In this document: positions 23,567 to 40,500 of the stretch, in pieces | Layout of the letters: each line of letters begins with the position of its first letter | Numbering within the stretch: the stretch's first letter is position 1 | Source of the DNA: Cercis canadensis | Taxonomy: Eukaryota > Streptophyta > Magnoliopsida > Fabales > Fabaceae | DNA: 64,000 nucleotides | Assembly: GCA_003255065.1 (NCBI GenBank) | Contig: QAOA01003736.1 | Location: forward strand, 880,226-944,225 | Direction: 5' to 3' | Notes under the pieces: model-generated | Seen by the model: the letters and a program-made list of their open reading frames with translations, nothing else | What the model was told of the DNA's origin: nothing | Database searches by the model: none | Program-made: the position numbers and the translations under genes

Positions 23567-26427
23567 TCAATGGTGGTGTTTGCCACAAATCATCTCCATG
23601 AGATCCATCTCCTTCTTCATCCCATCCTGGCCTTGCACCAAGCTTGCCATCTCCATGGCCATGTCGTAGTCCACTTCGTCCTCCGCAGAGCCATTGTTAG
23701 TGGCCACCCCCACCTCCTGACGATCAAAGGAAGATCCACCATTTCCAGCAAACAAATTAGGAAGACCCACATCCTCAGACTCCTGGCCAATGCCAATGCC
23801 ATAACCATTACCATCACCATCACCATCACCATCTGTAGCTGCAGCCCATTCCTCGGAACTGAAGTCCATGTCAATTTCATCATCAGAGGTGCTATCGTCG
23901 TCGTCGTCGTCGTCGTCATCATCTTCGTCGTCATCATCATCATCAACTTTGAGGCTCACTTCATTGTTGTTCTCCTCTTGCATTTCCATTGCTCTCTTGG
24001 CAGCTGCTTCAGTCTCAGTGACATGCATGATATACAGCTGAAGGGACGATTGCTGCGAAGTCGAGACTTTGTTCTTGTACTTTTTCGAATTCTGGCGGCG
24101 CTTGGTGGCGTTCCAATGATTCTTTATCGTATTCTCCGTACGACCAGGCAATCGTCGAGCTATCTCTGCCCATCTGTTTCCCACTTGTTGGTGGGCTTCG
24201 ATCAGTATATAGTCCTCTTCAGTTGTCCAAGCGTCCTTCTGCATTTACAGAAAACGATTAGGTCTAGGACGATACTATCAATTAATGGCAACTTACTATA
24301 TATTCATGTATCCCTTTCGTGTATTTTTTTTTTCCTTTTCCGATACATGCATGACTACAAAAAAAGAAGAAAGGAGAGATGATTAAAAATTTTCCAAAAA
24401 ATCATAAGTATTTTTTATGGTGACACAAAAGGATAGTCATAAATTCGTTATTTTTCTAATTGAGTAACATAAAATCCCTAGAACAGATATAGATAAATGT
24501 ACTTATAATTAATAAGTCTATGATAACTTACTACTTTGCAAAAAAAGTCTATAACTTACTAATCCTACAAAAATGTAATAGTATTTTGTGAACTAGCTAG
24601 GAGCCTATAAGACTAGCCCATATTAATTCTTCCATGTCGTCCTTAGAATTTTATAATATGTATATAAATAAATTCAAATAAATTTATCACTAGATATTTA
24701 TTTAAAAATTAAAACTATCTCAAAAAATTATAAAAATAATAATTGAAAGGGAAGATTCCTGGAAAATTATTCATTGTTTTAATGAAAAATTATATCTTAT
24801 GATCAAGAAAGAAAAAGAAAAAAACATAAATCTCTGGGCCTGGAACCTGGATTCAAACCTGCAAAACAGCACTATTAATGGCATTATATCTCAAATTAAA
24901 TGATTTTAAGAATCGGCTTTGAGATTCAACAATTCTAAATACTGACAATATCTTGCTCAGAGAAATTTTGAAGGAGTTGAGCCTCGTTATACAACATGAT
25001 ATCATGCGTTTTGTCAAACAGATACCGACAATCTAGACAGGTAAACATTCATACATTTCACTACAGGATGTTTCAGAAAGGAAATGATATTACGACAAAG
25101 GTACTACATCATATTTCCATACATATGAAAACACGCGTCGAAATCAGTAAATGCTCATTTTAAGTCCTCCTTAAATTAGTTCCATATAAGTATATACACA
25201 TATATATAGATATACACCCACAGATTTATTTATATTAATGCATTTAATTTCATGTGTGTTTTCTTCCTTTTTTGAATAAATTTTGTATCCAAGAATAAAT
25301 TTTTTAGAAGAAAACAACTGGTCAATCCCATCTATGAACATTTGCATATATCTATATATGTATTTTTAATTTTATATTGCATATATGTAAAATAACAATG
25401 GATTGGGAAGAAAACCCTAATGTCCGGCCGGAGATGGTTGTGCCATCTCTCTCTGCACTGTTTTCCCACCCTTCCAGTCAGTGACTTGGCAATTTCGGAC
25501 CATTTTTTAAGTCCGTGTGTCTCAACCAGCTGGATAAGGACACTACAAAAGCACAGAAATTAAAGTAAGGTTATTTTTCAGGATAAAATCTCCAAACAAG
25601 AATGTCATTAAGATAAATGGAAGGAAAATAAAATTTTCAATGAAAATCTGTAAGAGAAATCGGGAAAAAAATTTAATTAAAGCTGCTGGAAAATTAAAAA
25701 AGAAAATTTACCTATCCTCTTCTGCTGTCCACTGGCCCTTAATGATGGGGTTGGTGTTTGGGATGAGTTTGGTGGATTTCCGTATCTGGGACTTGTTCTT
25801 CTTCTTCTTTTTGTTTTTTGCCTGTGGTGTGTCAGCATCCCATTCATTTCCCAGAGTGATCAATGAGGCCAGCTCGTCCTGAAGCCTCGTCTTGCCTGAT
25901 CCAAATCCTTCAAAAAGTGAAGGGCTTTGCACCGAAGCCTGTGTTGGATTTTTCTGGGAAAATTCCAAGAAGTTGCTGCTTCTCCCAGCTGGGAAGCCAT
26001 GCATGATTCCCGTTCCCATTCCCAACCCCATTTTTGTTTCTGGTGGTGCCGGTGCAAAACCCATTCCCATTCCCATTCCGATCCCAGCTGAAGTTGGAGC
26101 TGGGTGATGATGATGATAAGAATGGAAGAAATCCTTTGTTGCGTAGGGGTAGGGCTCAAAAGTATTAGCTCTAGAAGAAGAGGCTTCGAATAACGGGATC
26201 GGAGAGCGAGGAAGTGGAGGAGGATTCATGGCTGAAGGGGTGAAAACAGGATGGGACCTATAGAAAGGGTGCTGCTGCTGGAAATAGTGGTTGTGATACA
26301 AGGGGTCGTTGAAGTTGATGTTGGAGATTGGCGGTGCTGGCAAGGGAATCGCGGTGGAGATTTGTGGTTTCCTGTCAGTTTCCCGGAAAATGCCAGAGTG
26401 AGAACGGAAGCTACTCTCAAAATCCAT
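23567..26427 (-). CDS. R2R3-MYB transcription factor, MYB98/MYB64/MYB119 type
   Basis: Three exons: 25712-26427, 25416-25542 and 23567-24238, joining in frame to 504 residues. The long N-terminal part (1-225) is rich in Pro, His, Met-Gly and Ser, as in activators of this clade. R2 spans about 228-280 (GQWTAEED, then [20 protein letters not shown] and [17 protein letters not shown]); R3 spans about 282-327 ([38 protein letters not shown]). The [13 protein letters not shown] text marks the subgroup with MYB98, MYB64, MYB119, MYB115 and MYB118, which act in the female gametophyte and in embryo or endosperm. Beyond the MYB domain is an almost pure Asp run (about 380-396) and acidic text, probably an activation domain. 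The frame opens upstream at TTG, but the first ATG, at 26427, gives [14 protein letters not shown]. Both introns sit in the MYB domain, at usual positions. The exact orthologue is uncertain. Confidence 0.93.
23895..23945 (-). repeat. Coding trinucleotide tract (Asp run) in the MYB gene
   Basis: GTCGTC... and ATCATC... repeats on the plus strand encode about 17 almost consecutive Asp residues on the minus strand. A second short tract, CATCACCATCACCATC near 23810-23830, encodes Asp-Gly repeats. Confidence 0.85.
24921..25200. repeat. Local repeat copy inside the second MYB intron
   Basis: Blocks such as TTCCATACATATGAAAACAC, GCGTCGAAATCAGTAAATG and GACAATCTAGACAGGTAAAC match the copies left of the gene. 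The copy lies in the intron between 24239 and 25415. Confidence 0.6.
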
Positions 26428-29400
26428 GCAAGGCAAGAGAGAGAAAAAGAGAAAGCTGAGCTCACTGTGAGTGTTGTGTGGGGTTGGAAAAGATAATTGT
26501 ATGAGGTTGGCTTATTCTAGACTGGGTGGGTCTGTTCCCGTTTTTAGACTTTAGAGGGAGGAATTGGGGGTAAGGGGGTGGGGATACTTATGGGCTCAAT
26601 TGGGACTTGAAATGGAAAGAAAAACTTGGTGGGGTCCATCTGACACGTGTCATCTTGTTTATTCAAAGCCTACGGCCCAAATTCACACTTTCTATGACTC
26701 TTGAGCTTCCTTTCTTGGGAGCCTTGGGGGCCAAAATGAAATTTCTCTTAATTTCTATCCTTTTTGAGCAATTTTTTGAGAGAAAAAGAGAGTGGAATGA
26801 TGAGGTCGTTAAAAAGTTTTGTAATTTTGGGTAAAATTTCGGACAAAACAAGGACACCTGGATTACATGTGGTGCATTTTGGTGTGATTAAGACGTGAGT
26901 GTCTGGTTTTCTTCTTCTGATTTGTCTAATTTTCACTGAAACCGGAGCTGTTTTGCTAATAAAATTAATTAAAAAATTGAATTCAATTTTTTTTTACAAA
27001 GGGAATTGGAAATTGTGGCCCTGTTTGGTGAGTACAACTAAAACTGAGTTCTGTTACTATGGCCCAAAAAAAAAAAGAGTTGTGTTATCCATATCTTCCT
27101 TGTATACATATTTAATAACTTGCCATCATGGTCTAATGTAAATTCACACAAATCCCATTAATTCTCAAAAGGAATAAAAAAAAATTTTAATCCTTTTAAA
27201 ATTATTATTTTTATTTTATTTTATTTTTGATATTTTTAATTATGACTTTGAATTTAAACACGAAACTCATAAACTTTAACAACAACCTCAATACCATTCA
27301 ACCTTAAGCAGTTTAGTTATTATTTTTATTTTATATATTAGTGAGAGTCAATACAAAGACCATATTTATTGAGCTTTTTTAAAAAAGGAAACAATTTAAT
27401 TTTTAATTAAGGACGTATTTAAAAGGGAATTTTTTTTAATTACCAAGATATTTTAATTAAATTTCCTATCTAGTAGGATACGGGTATGGATTCTATGCTA
27501 TTCTGCCACAAATAAGAGTTTTTATGAAATTTAGAGAAATCTTCAACAATTAATAGAAGGCCAAAATTCAAGCATCTGAGCCTAGAATTTCCATTTTTCA
27601 AATGGAACTCTTTAATAAATGCAACTTTTCAACTTTTTTTTTTTTTTTAAAAAACTATTTTTTATTCTTTCTTCCACTTTTTTTTTTTGAAGGTTTTTGA
27701 AAGTGAAAACAAAATGTTTTTTTATCTTATAATTTTTAATTAAAAAAAGGTTGGCCTTTATGTGGAAAGTGAAAGGACTTTTAAAGAAAGAACCAATCCT
27801 ATGGTAAGAGTATTATAAATTTAAAATGCAATTGAATATGGCAGACCCTCTTTCTATACCTAACCATATATGAACAAAGAGACATTAATGGCATAATTAA
27901 TTTCAAGTTTTGCCATAAAAGTGAGGGTGATTAGGTCATTTGAATAGTCAAGGGCGTAACCATATTCTTTGTCCTCTTGGCAATATGGTTGAAACCCGGA
28001 AGGGCTTGGTTGAAGCCATGACTCATGCACTGTGTGAAGGAAATAAACTAATAAAGATAAGCACTAAAGTAAAATGTGTAACCGACTCCTCAATTTTCAC
28101 CCATGCCTTTATGGTAAGTAATTTAATGACTTCATATTGCCTCTGATTTAATTATACATAAAAAATTAATTATTTTAAAATGGCATACAGTTACGCTACA
28201 TCCAAAAGTATACAATAAATAATTAAATATACTCTACCCTTGTTTCCAATGTCTTTTTTTTTTTTTTTTTTTTTTTANTTTTTTTTTTTGGTTTAAAAAA
28301 TGGTGTCCCTTATGCATTACAATATGGTTAAAGTGGAAGGAGCAACAAAATTGGTGCTAATAAGTAATAACAATTCTATTCATTGTTTTCCAGGGTACAA
28401 TCTAATAGTTCATCACTGATTATTCCATTGGAAGTCAAAAATATCCTATATTGGCTGCTGTAAGTATCCTTTTCTACCATAGAAAAAAGGATTTTTTATT
28501 TGGTAGGAAAAAAAAATCTTTTAAGTAGCTGTTTTTCATTCATACTCCAATTTCCTTTTCTTGTTTTTGACATTTTTTTTAAGAAATAAATGAATTGTTT
28601 TGCTAATTTCTTCTATTTTATGGAAAAATAACTACTACTTCATAATTCATGTAAAGAGGTGAGACTTTTCTCGTTTGAAAAACACTTGGTCCAATTTTTC
28701 TTAAACTAATGATTAAAGTGTAAATTTTTTTTTGGTATTTGAACTACAACTTTAAATTTAAATACAAAATTTATAAGCCCTAAAAATGATTTCAGTATTG
28801 CTCAACTATAAATCATTTAGTGATTAGTGTATAAATCTAAAAACAATCAAAGTTTATAATTATTCAACTTAGTTGGATTAGCAAATTAAAAAAGAATGTA
28901 AAAGGTTTGGTTTGTATATATACATTTTATTTTCCACCTTTGGTCAATGCATGAAATAAAAACTCTCAATCTTGAAATATGTTTATATTAGCTCAAATCT
29001 CAATTCAAATTGGCGTAGAGCGTGTTTCTCGAGGTAACTTTGGAATTTTTTATTCATTTAAAGAATATTTTTTGGTTGGAGGAGCACAAGACTCATGGTG
29101 TGGGGTCCTAAAAAAAGGAATAGAACTTGTCATATGTATTTTCTTAATAACGACACTATAAGGAGGCAAACTGAAACCCAAACTCGTATCATTTACACTG
29201 TATTTTCATAGGTGAAGTGAGATTTTCTTACACAAGGAGTTTAAAGATCATTCAAAAAAGATTGACTTTTCATATGAAATTTTATTCTCCAATGTCCTCA
29301 ACTAAAAAATATAAATATAATAACAAAAAAAAAAAAAGACCTCCTTCCACTAAATCAGCCTTTCCAAGTGATGAAGCTTGCTAGTAAAATTATTTTTTTC

Positions 29401-30459
29401 TTCTTTTTTAAAATGTGGTTGGACATTACACACATTCTCTAGCTAGATCACTCTTACATTTTTTATTTTTTTTCTACTAGAGGCTATAGAACTAAATTTA
29501 GCTTATTCTTTTTTAAAATTTCATATTATGCGCTCCTAATGAGATTTAAACACAAAACTTATAATAAGTGACTTATCTTCATAATAATATTAAATTTGAG
29601 ATGTGGTTCCACCAAAACTCCTATTCTCTCCCAAAATCTCATATTATTAGCTCTTAATAAGATTTAAACACACAACATATATTAAATGACTCAATTTTTA
29701 TGAGATCTTTATAATGACACTAAATTTAAGATGTAATCTCACTAAAACCCCCAATAAAAGATGGAGATAATGGTAACTCTCATTTTTTTTGATGTTTTAT
29801 GTATCACTTTATAATTAGGCTATTATTAAGCTACAACCACAAAAAAGAGAGTAACACTACCCCAAATTCACTGAGCAAGTCCCACCAAACTAAATGAGGG
29901 ATCACGCTACCGCTCATTTTTTATGATAAGATAGCAATCACCGTTTAAAGAAATACTTGGAAAACATTAAGTGCCCAATAAATTAAAACTTTGCTACTGC
30001 AAATTTGATCAATACAACACTTCAACTTAATAATCTAAAATCCTGTATTAATGTTAGTTGACTCGAATACATGTGTGAACACGGAATGCTATATCCAAAC
30101 GAGAGAACCAACAGTGAATACTGAATAACATCATCTAATGAAAAACATTTTATAGAGGCTGAACAGCTTATCTGAATGGTTGTACGGAAACAATGAATCT
30201 TGCGACATATTAACCCTGAATATTACCAAAACAGTGAAAAAAATACAACATTCCTTAATGGGTTCTTCATCTTCACCATTTCTAGGCTCCATTTTAGCCC
30301 CCCAAAGTACAATAATTTACCATGCCCCCTACCAGATCCTATGTAGCCCTCGTTCAAGCAAAAAATACCCATTCTGCATAAAAAGATAACCCCAAACACA
30401 TGTAGTGTAAACTTACAAAATCTGATTGAATAGCCAGAGCCAGAATCCTAATCCGCTGC
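26428..30459. other. MYB promoter side and 4-kb gene-free region
   Basis: The first kilobase right of 26427 would contain the MYB promoter; no TATA box is placed. The rest is AT-rich, with a diverged tandem repeat around 29513-29745 (two copies of about 115 bp) and a poly-T stretch with an N at 28278. Short frames (27940-28146, 28979-29161) resemble no known protein. Confidence 0.55.
29513..29745. repeat. Diverged tandem repeat, two copies of about 115 bp
   Basis: Copy 1 (29513-29622) and copy 2 (about 29628-29745) share CATATTAT, TAATRAGATTTAAACACA, and ACTAAATTTRAGATGT-like blocks in order. Confidence 0.55.
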
Positions 30460-34976
<4,517 letters not shown>

Positions 34977-35819
34977 TGCAAGGGAATCAGCAATATAATT
35001 CTAAGAAAAAAAAAAAAAAAACATAATCAGAACATGATAAATTAATAAGAAGCTACAAAAAAGAAACTTGCTGAGAATATACACATTGTTTTCCAGTGAA
35101 AACCAGAAATCTAGTCCAACCAACTTGCATCACATCTGAGATAATATTCAATATTTAATTCTTCAGTGACCTTCAAAAATTGTCAAAATTTAAATTACCC
35201 AATTGTCACATTTTATCGCATGATTAATAGTGTCTTAACATCCACCATCACTCAAATGAAGAAGCGAGTACTTAAACCCAGAAATCACAAATCATATTCA
35301 ACTAGATGAAAATATCAGAATAATCCGAGCAGGAAACAAGCACAAAGATGTTGTTCACGTTTTAGCAAACCCCAATATACCACATACAGCATCCGATTTT
35401 CACTAGGAATTAAAACATAGTTTAAAACCGGTAAGGATGTTGCGGTTACCGACCCAAGGAAAACAAAAACAACATCATCAATCCGAAGTATAGTGTGATC
35501 TTTGTTATAAATTGATGGCATAAATCGTATTTACAAAACCAGAATCTCGTGGACAATTCTTAATGGCTCAAAGAAATAGCGAAAATTATTGCACGCAGCA
35601 AAAGCCCTTCTCCCATCTCCTACCTTCCTCTAATAATCCAAGCAAACCACAAACAGAAGACGAAGTGACACGAAAAAGTTGTAGGGTCCTAGATGTAATT
35701 CTACTCCATCATGCTGGGAAGTCATGCACAAGCATAACATTAAAATTTTACATTCAGATCTGAAACATTATGGTTCCGACGCAGTAATGTAAGAAGAAAT
35801 TAGAGAAATTAAATTGTAC

Positions 35820-36047
35820 CTCACAAGGTCGCCTTGAGGGTTGAAGGGTGAATAGAAGCGAGAAGTGCTCGTGGATTCAGCAGAGTTTCTTTTTCTCTCT
35901 ATAGCTGAAGCTCGGGCTATGGCTATGGCTTCGGATTTTGGGGCTGTGGATCCCTACGGCTTCGCAGAGACAGCTACGCCTACGAGGGTAGAGAGCGTAG
36001 AGCAAGTAAAGGAGGGATGAAGAAGAACATCAACGTGGTTATTTATA
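35820..36047 (-). promoter_or_regulatory. TATA box and 5' leader exon of the helicase gene
   Basis: On the minus strand TATAAATA lies at 36047-36040. A leader exon would run from about 36010 to 35820, where a donor (GAG followed by GTACAA) opens an intron to the acceptor at 35003-35001 (CTTAG). The coding exon then starts with 24 bases of leader before ATG at 34976. An 819-bp leader intron is common in plant housekeeping genes. Confidence 0.65.
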
Positions 36048-37534
36048 GGAATCAGAGATATTAATCGCCGGTACGAAAGGGATTGGTTGGATTGTGACCA
36101 TGGTTAGCTCTGCACTTTGACCATGGTTAACTCATAATGGGCTCTTTTCCACTGAATTAAAGAGGGAAAGGAAAAACAAAAAGAAAAGAAACTCATTATT
36201 TACAAAAAAAAATTTAGAAAATAATTTTAAACTTTTAAAATTTTTAAAAAATATAAAGTATTAAAAGGATAAAAAATTTTAAGCAAATGTCTCTTGGTTT
36301 TATACAATAAAAAATAACTAAAATACTTATAATTCTATCTTATTATTATATTTATATATATAAATATAATAATTATATATATTAATTAAATAATCATATA
36401 GTACTGATAAATATTTTGATATTTTATATAATATAACAAGCACTTCTCTTTTTTAACGCTTTGTGATTTTTTTTTCAAGTTTTAGAACTTGAGATGAATA
36501 AGTGCATTTACAAACAAGTTTGATACTTTATGTTATTTAAAGATAAGTAATTCGATATGGTTAGGTAAGTGGCCACCAAACTCGATTGGCCCAAAAATAA
36601 ATATAATAACATGATTTATTTTTGTTGACTTCTCTAGTCTCTACGCGTCTTATTTTTGACAACTCAACGAGTGCAGGGTGCAGGATCATATCCAGTTGTG
36701 TTCAAATACAATGTCAATTTAGATTGAGTAATGTTTTTTTCTTTTTTCGTACACATGCAATTTGTAATTTTAACGTCTTCGTTCGCATATGCAATAGCTA
36801 AATGAAAGTAGACCTATTTAAGCTCTAACTGGACTCGAAACCCGCATTCAGTGCAGTGAGTAAACACCATTTCTCATTCATCTTACAATACATTATTACG
36901 AAAATTTCTTACTCGTTGGTAATAATTCATCTTGACGTTTCGTATTAAGGTTTTGGTCCCTTCACATGCATAAAACTGGGAGAAGCAGGTTGAAACTTGA
37001 AACCCAATTTTTGCTAATTATAGTAGTATGATTATCACAAACAGATGGCAGAACTAGACAAAAAGTAAAATCAGAAATGTTAAGATACATATTTTATTTG
37101 AAAGCCTTGCCTTCTGNGTAGACCTATTTAAGCTCTAACTGGACTCGAAACCCGCATTCAGTGCAGTGATTAAACACCGTTTCTCATTCATCTTACAATA
37201 CATTATTACGAAAATTTCTTACCCGTTGGTAATAATTCATCTTGACGTTTCGTATTAAGGTTTTGGTCCCTTCACATGCATAAAACTGGGAGAAGCAGGT
37301 TGAAACTTGAAACCCAATTTCTGCTAATTATAGTAGTATGATTATCACAAACAGATGGCAGAACTAGAAAAAAAGTAAAATCAGAAATGTTAAGATACAT
37401 ATTTTATTTGAAAGCCTTGACTTCTGTGGCAAGAAAAATGGGGTGAGATGTTTCAGTGTCTAAGTTAAATAAGACAATCCAGAATGCTTAGATTAAATAC
37501 AAAGAACCAGAAACACAGGTTTCCTTGGGCAAAG
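36048..37534. other. Gene-free stretch between helicase promoter and DRM2 3' end
   Basis: AT-rich DNA followed by a 309-bp direct duplication separated by one N (36808-37426). Nothing coding is supported. Confidence 0.65.
36808..37426. repeat. 309-bp tandem duplication with a single N between copies
   Basis: Units 36808-37116 and 37118-37426 match in full apart from about six single-base differences (for example AGTAAACACCAT versus ATTAAACACCGT). Both start GTAGACCTATTTAAGC. The lone N at the junction suggests overlapping contig ends, possibly from two haplotypes, that were not merged. A real duplication cannot be excluded. Confidence 0.85.
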
Positions 37535-40500
37535 TCACTCATATTTTTTCTTTATACATTTCACCAAGTCTAGAATACGAAAGTAATCAAAAAAGAGGGA
37601 GGAATCTCTACCCTCAAGTCCATCCCTGCTGTGCCTATTGCTACCAGTTAGGTTATTGCATGGACTACCGCCAACAACAAGATCAAAAGCCCCAAATGTG
37701 TTCATCAGCTGCTCCAACCGTTCACCATCTAGCTGCCGAACATCATCCAAGTCAATCAAATTTCCTTTCTGGTTTGTTTGCTCCCACCAACTTCTGACGA
37801 TATTCCTATTCACCTCTGATTTTTCAACTGACACAACAGTCTTAAGAGGGATACCAAGCCGATGAAGAGCAACTTCTGCACCACCAATTCCAGAGAAAAG
37901 AGAAAGAAGATTGATTCCATTGGGGTACAATTCCTTCATGACTGACAGGTGGTATGCAACAGTGTCAACCTGAAACCAGTTGATCCTATAAGGAAACAGA
38001 CATGTACAGGATACGCATACATGGAAACTTAACTGTGTACATTGCTATTTCTATTAAGAATACATAACCCCCAAATAATTTAAAGAATCAAGATCTATTG
38101 TCAAAAATATCCTGAAAAGTAGAAAATATATACTGAAAGCGCATGTAACTTTTATAACACTACTTTGACAATATTGTTCAAATTAAAAATATATATATTT
38201 CAAGCATCATAACAACTTTGAGCAGTTTTACATTTCTATATGACTAGTAAACACATATCAAACAGGATCTTGATGGAGCCTGTGTTACGAGAGAGAGAGA
38301 GAGAGAGAGAGAAGCTTTTCATACCTGGAATGAATTACCAAGTGATTTATATCTGTCAGTCCTACTTATTCCGCCTCCCCTTGTGTGGTTCCTTGGGAAA
38401 CCCAAAAGCATTTCTACTTCATCAGGCTCCAGTGGGGCAACCTTATTCCTTCCAACCCAAACCAAATTCCACTTCCGACATTCCTCAATAACCTTCTTCT
38501 GGACATGCAGAGGTGGATCTTCATCATAGTTTTCAATAGCTTTGCGAATTCTATCTGTAAGTTTTGCACTCCCAATACATGTCTGTAAGCAATTTAATTT
38601 TGTTCTTTCGTCCCATGAAGGCCACCATTTCCTTGTTAGGGGTAATGCATCATGTATGGTGCGTGGAGGAAGCGGAAGAAGAGGGAATCTGTTGTCGATG
38701 GGGAGATTGTGAATATAGCCCCTTTTCCTCGCAGCTGCACAGAAATGCTTCGAATCCACAAATTCTGGCTCCACATCATACAAGAATCTTGAGATTGTCT
38801 GCCAAACACCTTTTGGTGCAAGCGCTACATTCTCATAGTAGAAGTAAGGAGGCCCAATGGCAGCTTCTGGAAGTGTTCTATGGGTAATGGACAATGGCTC
38901 AGTAGGAACCCCAAACCCAATCATTGGTTTTGGAATACGAAGTATCTCATCATCTTCATTCAGGGATCCCCTTGGCTTTTTCCTTCCCAACACCTCATCT
39001 TTATAATAACTTCGTTTCTTTGGCTTTGGCAGGTCACTGCACCGTGGCTGCAAAAATGAAGTTTAAAATTTCTTATCATAAATCCTGATAGATGAGAGGA
39101 AACAAAATCAACAGAAAAGATAATGGAGTCATGATAAATTGAAGTTGGTTACAATTATAGAGAAGGATATGCACGAGGTTTTTCTTTAATCATCTTAAGA
39201 TGCCAAGATGCTACCTTCTCTTCCGGAATAAGGGCATCTGATGACTTAGCCACTTGAGCAGCACATATAAAATCTATTAGTTCGGCAAGAGAGGAGTCCG
39301 GACCTGCAGTGTATAGATAGGATAATAAGGCCAGGAAAAGGGAAAAATACAAAATTCACCACATGTATATCATCTATAACCAACTAATGAACAGAAAGGA
39401 AAACAAGTTTTCACGAGTTTTTTACTGTGGTTAACCAAGACAAATTAATTCACCAGTTATTTAGGCAGAACATTAAAAAAAATGATACTCACACTTACAC
39501 CTTAGCAAATACTTAGTCTTTACTGATATCTGAACCAGTACCATACTATGGAGCTAATCACAGTACAGATAGATTTACTTTGATCTTATCAGAATGAGGC
39601 TTAGTCATAGAACCAAAGCATTCTGAACTTTTACTTCTGGTATATAAATTTAATGATTATAGTGATTACAAAATTCCAGGAAAAAATACATCTCTTCTCC
39701 TCAAACATATCAGATTTATTAATTTTATTCCTATTTGGTTTCAATTATCCTTAAACCTGTCAATGTTTTTCAATCTTTTTCCTCTAAGCTAGAGGAAATG
39801 GATTATGCAGCATTAAACCATATGCACACTATCACCCTTCATCAGTTGATTAGGCTAAGGTTGAGTATTTCCCAGAAAAAAATGGAGGCTTTTCTTCAAT
39901 TGTTAGATTTTGCTAAAATTCATTGATGGGAGAGAGGATTTCTCTTGTTTCAGATGGAATTATTAGAGGTTCCATCATTTTCCTCAAAATATGGGCATTC
40001 TTTAACTTGAGTGGATAGCCATGGATGGTTTTTACTTCCACATGGAAGTCCAGATGATGGTGGTTGCAGTTAATTTCATCTCCAGTTCTCATGGCAAGAC
40101 TAGAAAGTAATTGCAGAGTATTATCAAGGTGGTTATAGGAAATAAGCTTTTGATTATCTATGAGAAAAGAAGGGCCAAAATGAAATGAATTTGTTTGTGT
40201 ATATGTGCTAGTGGTCTGTGGAAGCAGGTGATCTTCAAGCAAGTAAAGCCATTACAAGCTCATGTTCAGTCCATTGGCTTGGAACATACAGCAATGTTAT
40301 ATAATGCCCAAATTAATATGGATTTGTAGAAAACAACAAGTTAATGATCTACATCAAGTAAAGATTGAATTCTACTACTCACCACATCTTTCTAAGGCAA
40401 TTGAGGCCTCCTCCACCTCATACCCCATATTCACCAAGGATAATAATTTACCATCATTCTCAGATACAGAATTTGTAATTTCCTGCAAGATAACCAATTG

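Noticed and set aside
23570..24382. 270-codon plus-strand open frame over the MYB exon
   Set aside because: It is antisense to the R3 repeat and acidic tract; runs of Val, Ile and Thr are the mirror of the Asp and Gly codon repeats. The minus-strand MYB frame explains the openness.
38291..38312. (GA)n microsatellite in the last DRM2 intron
   Set aside because: Ordinary short tandem repeat; noted but not given a function.
39913..40242. 109-codon minus-strand open frame in a DRM2 intron
   Set aside because: It starts at an alternative codon or ATG without splice support, matches no family I know, and lies between two well-supported DRM2 exons. It may be chance.
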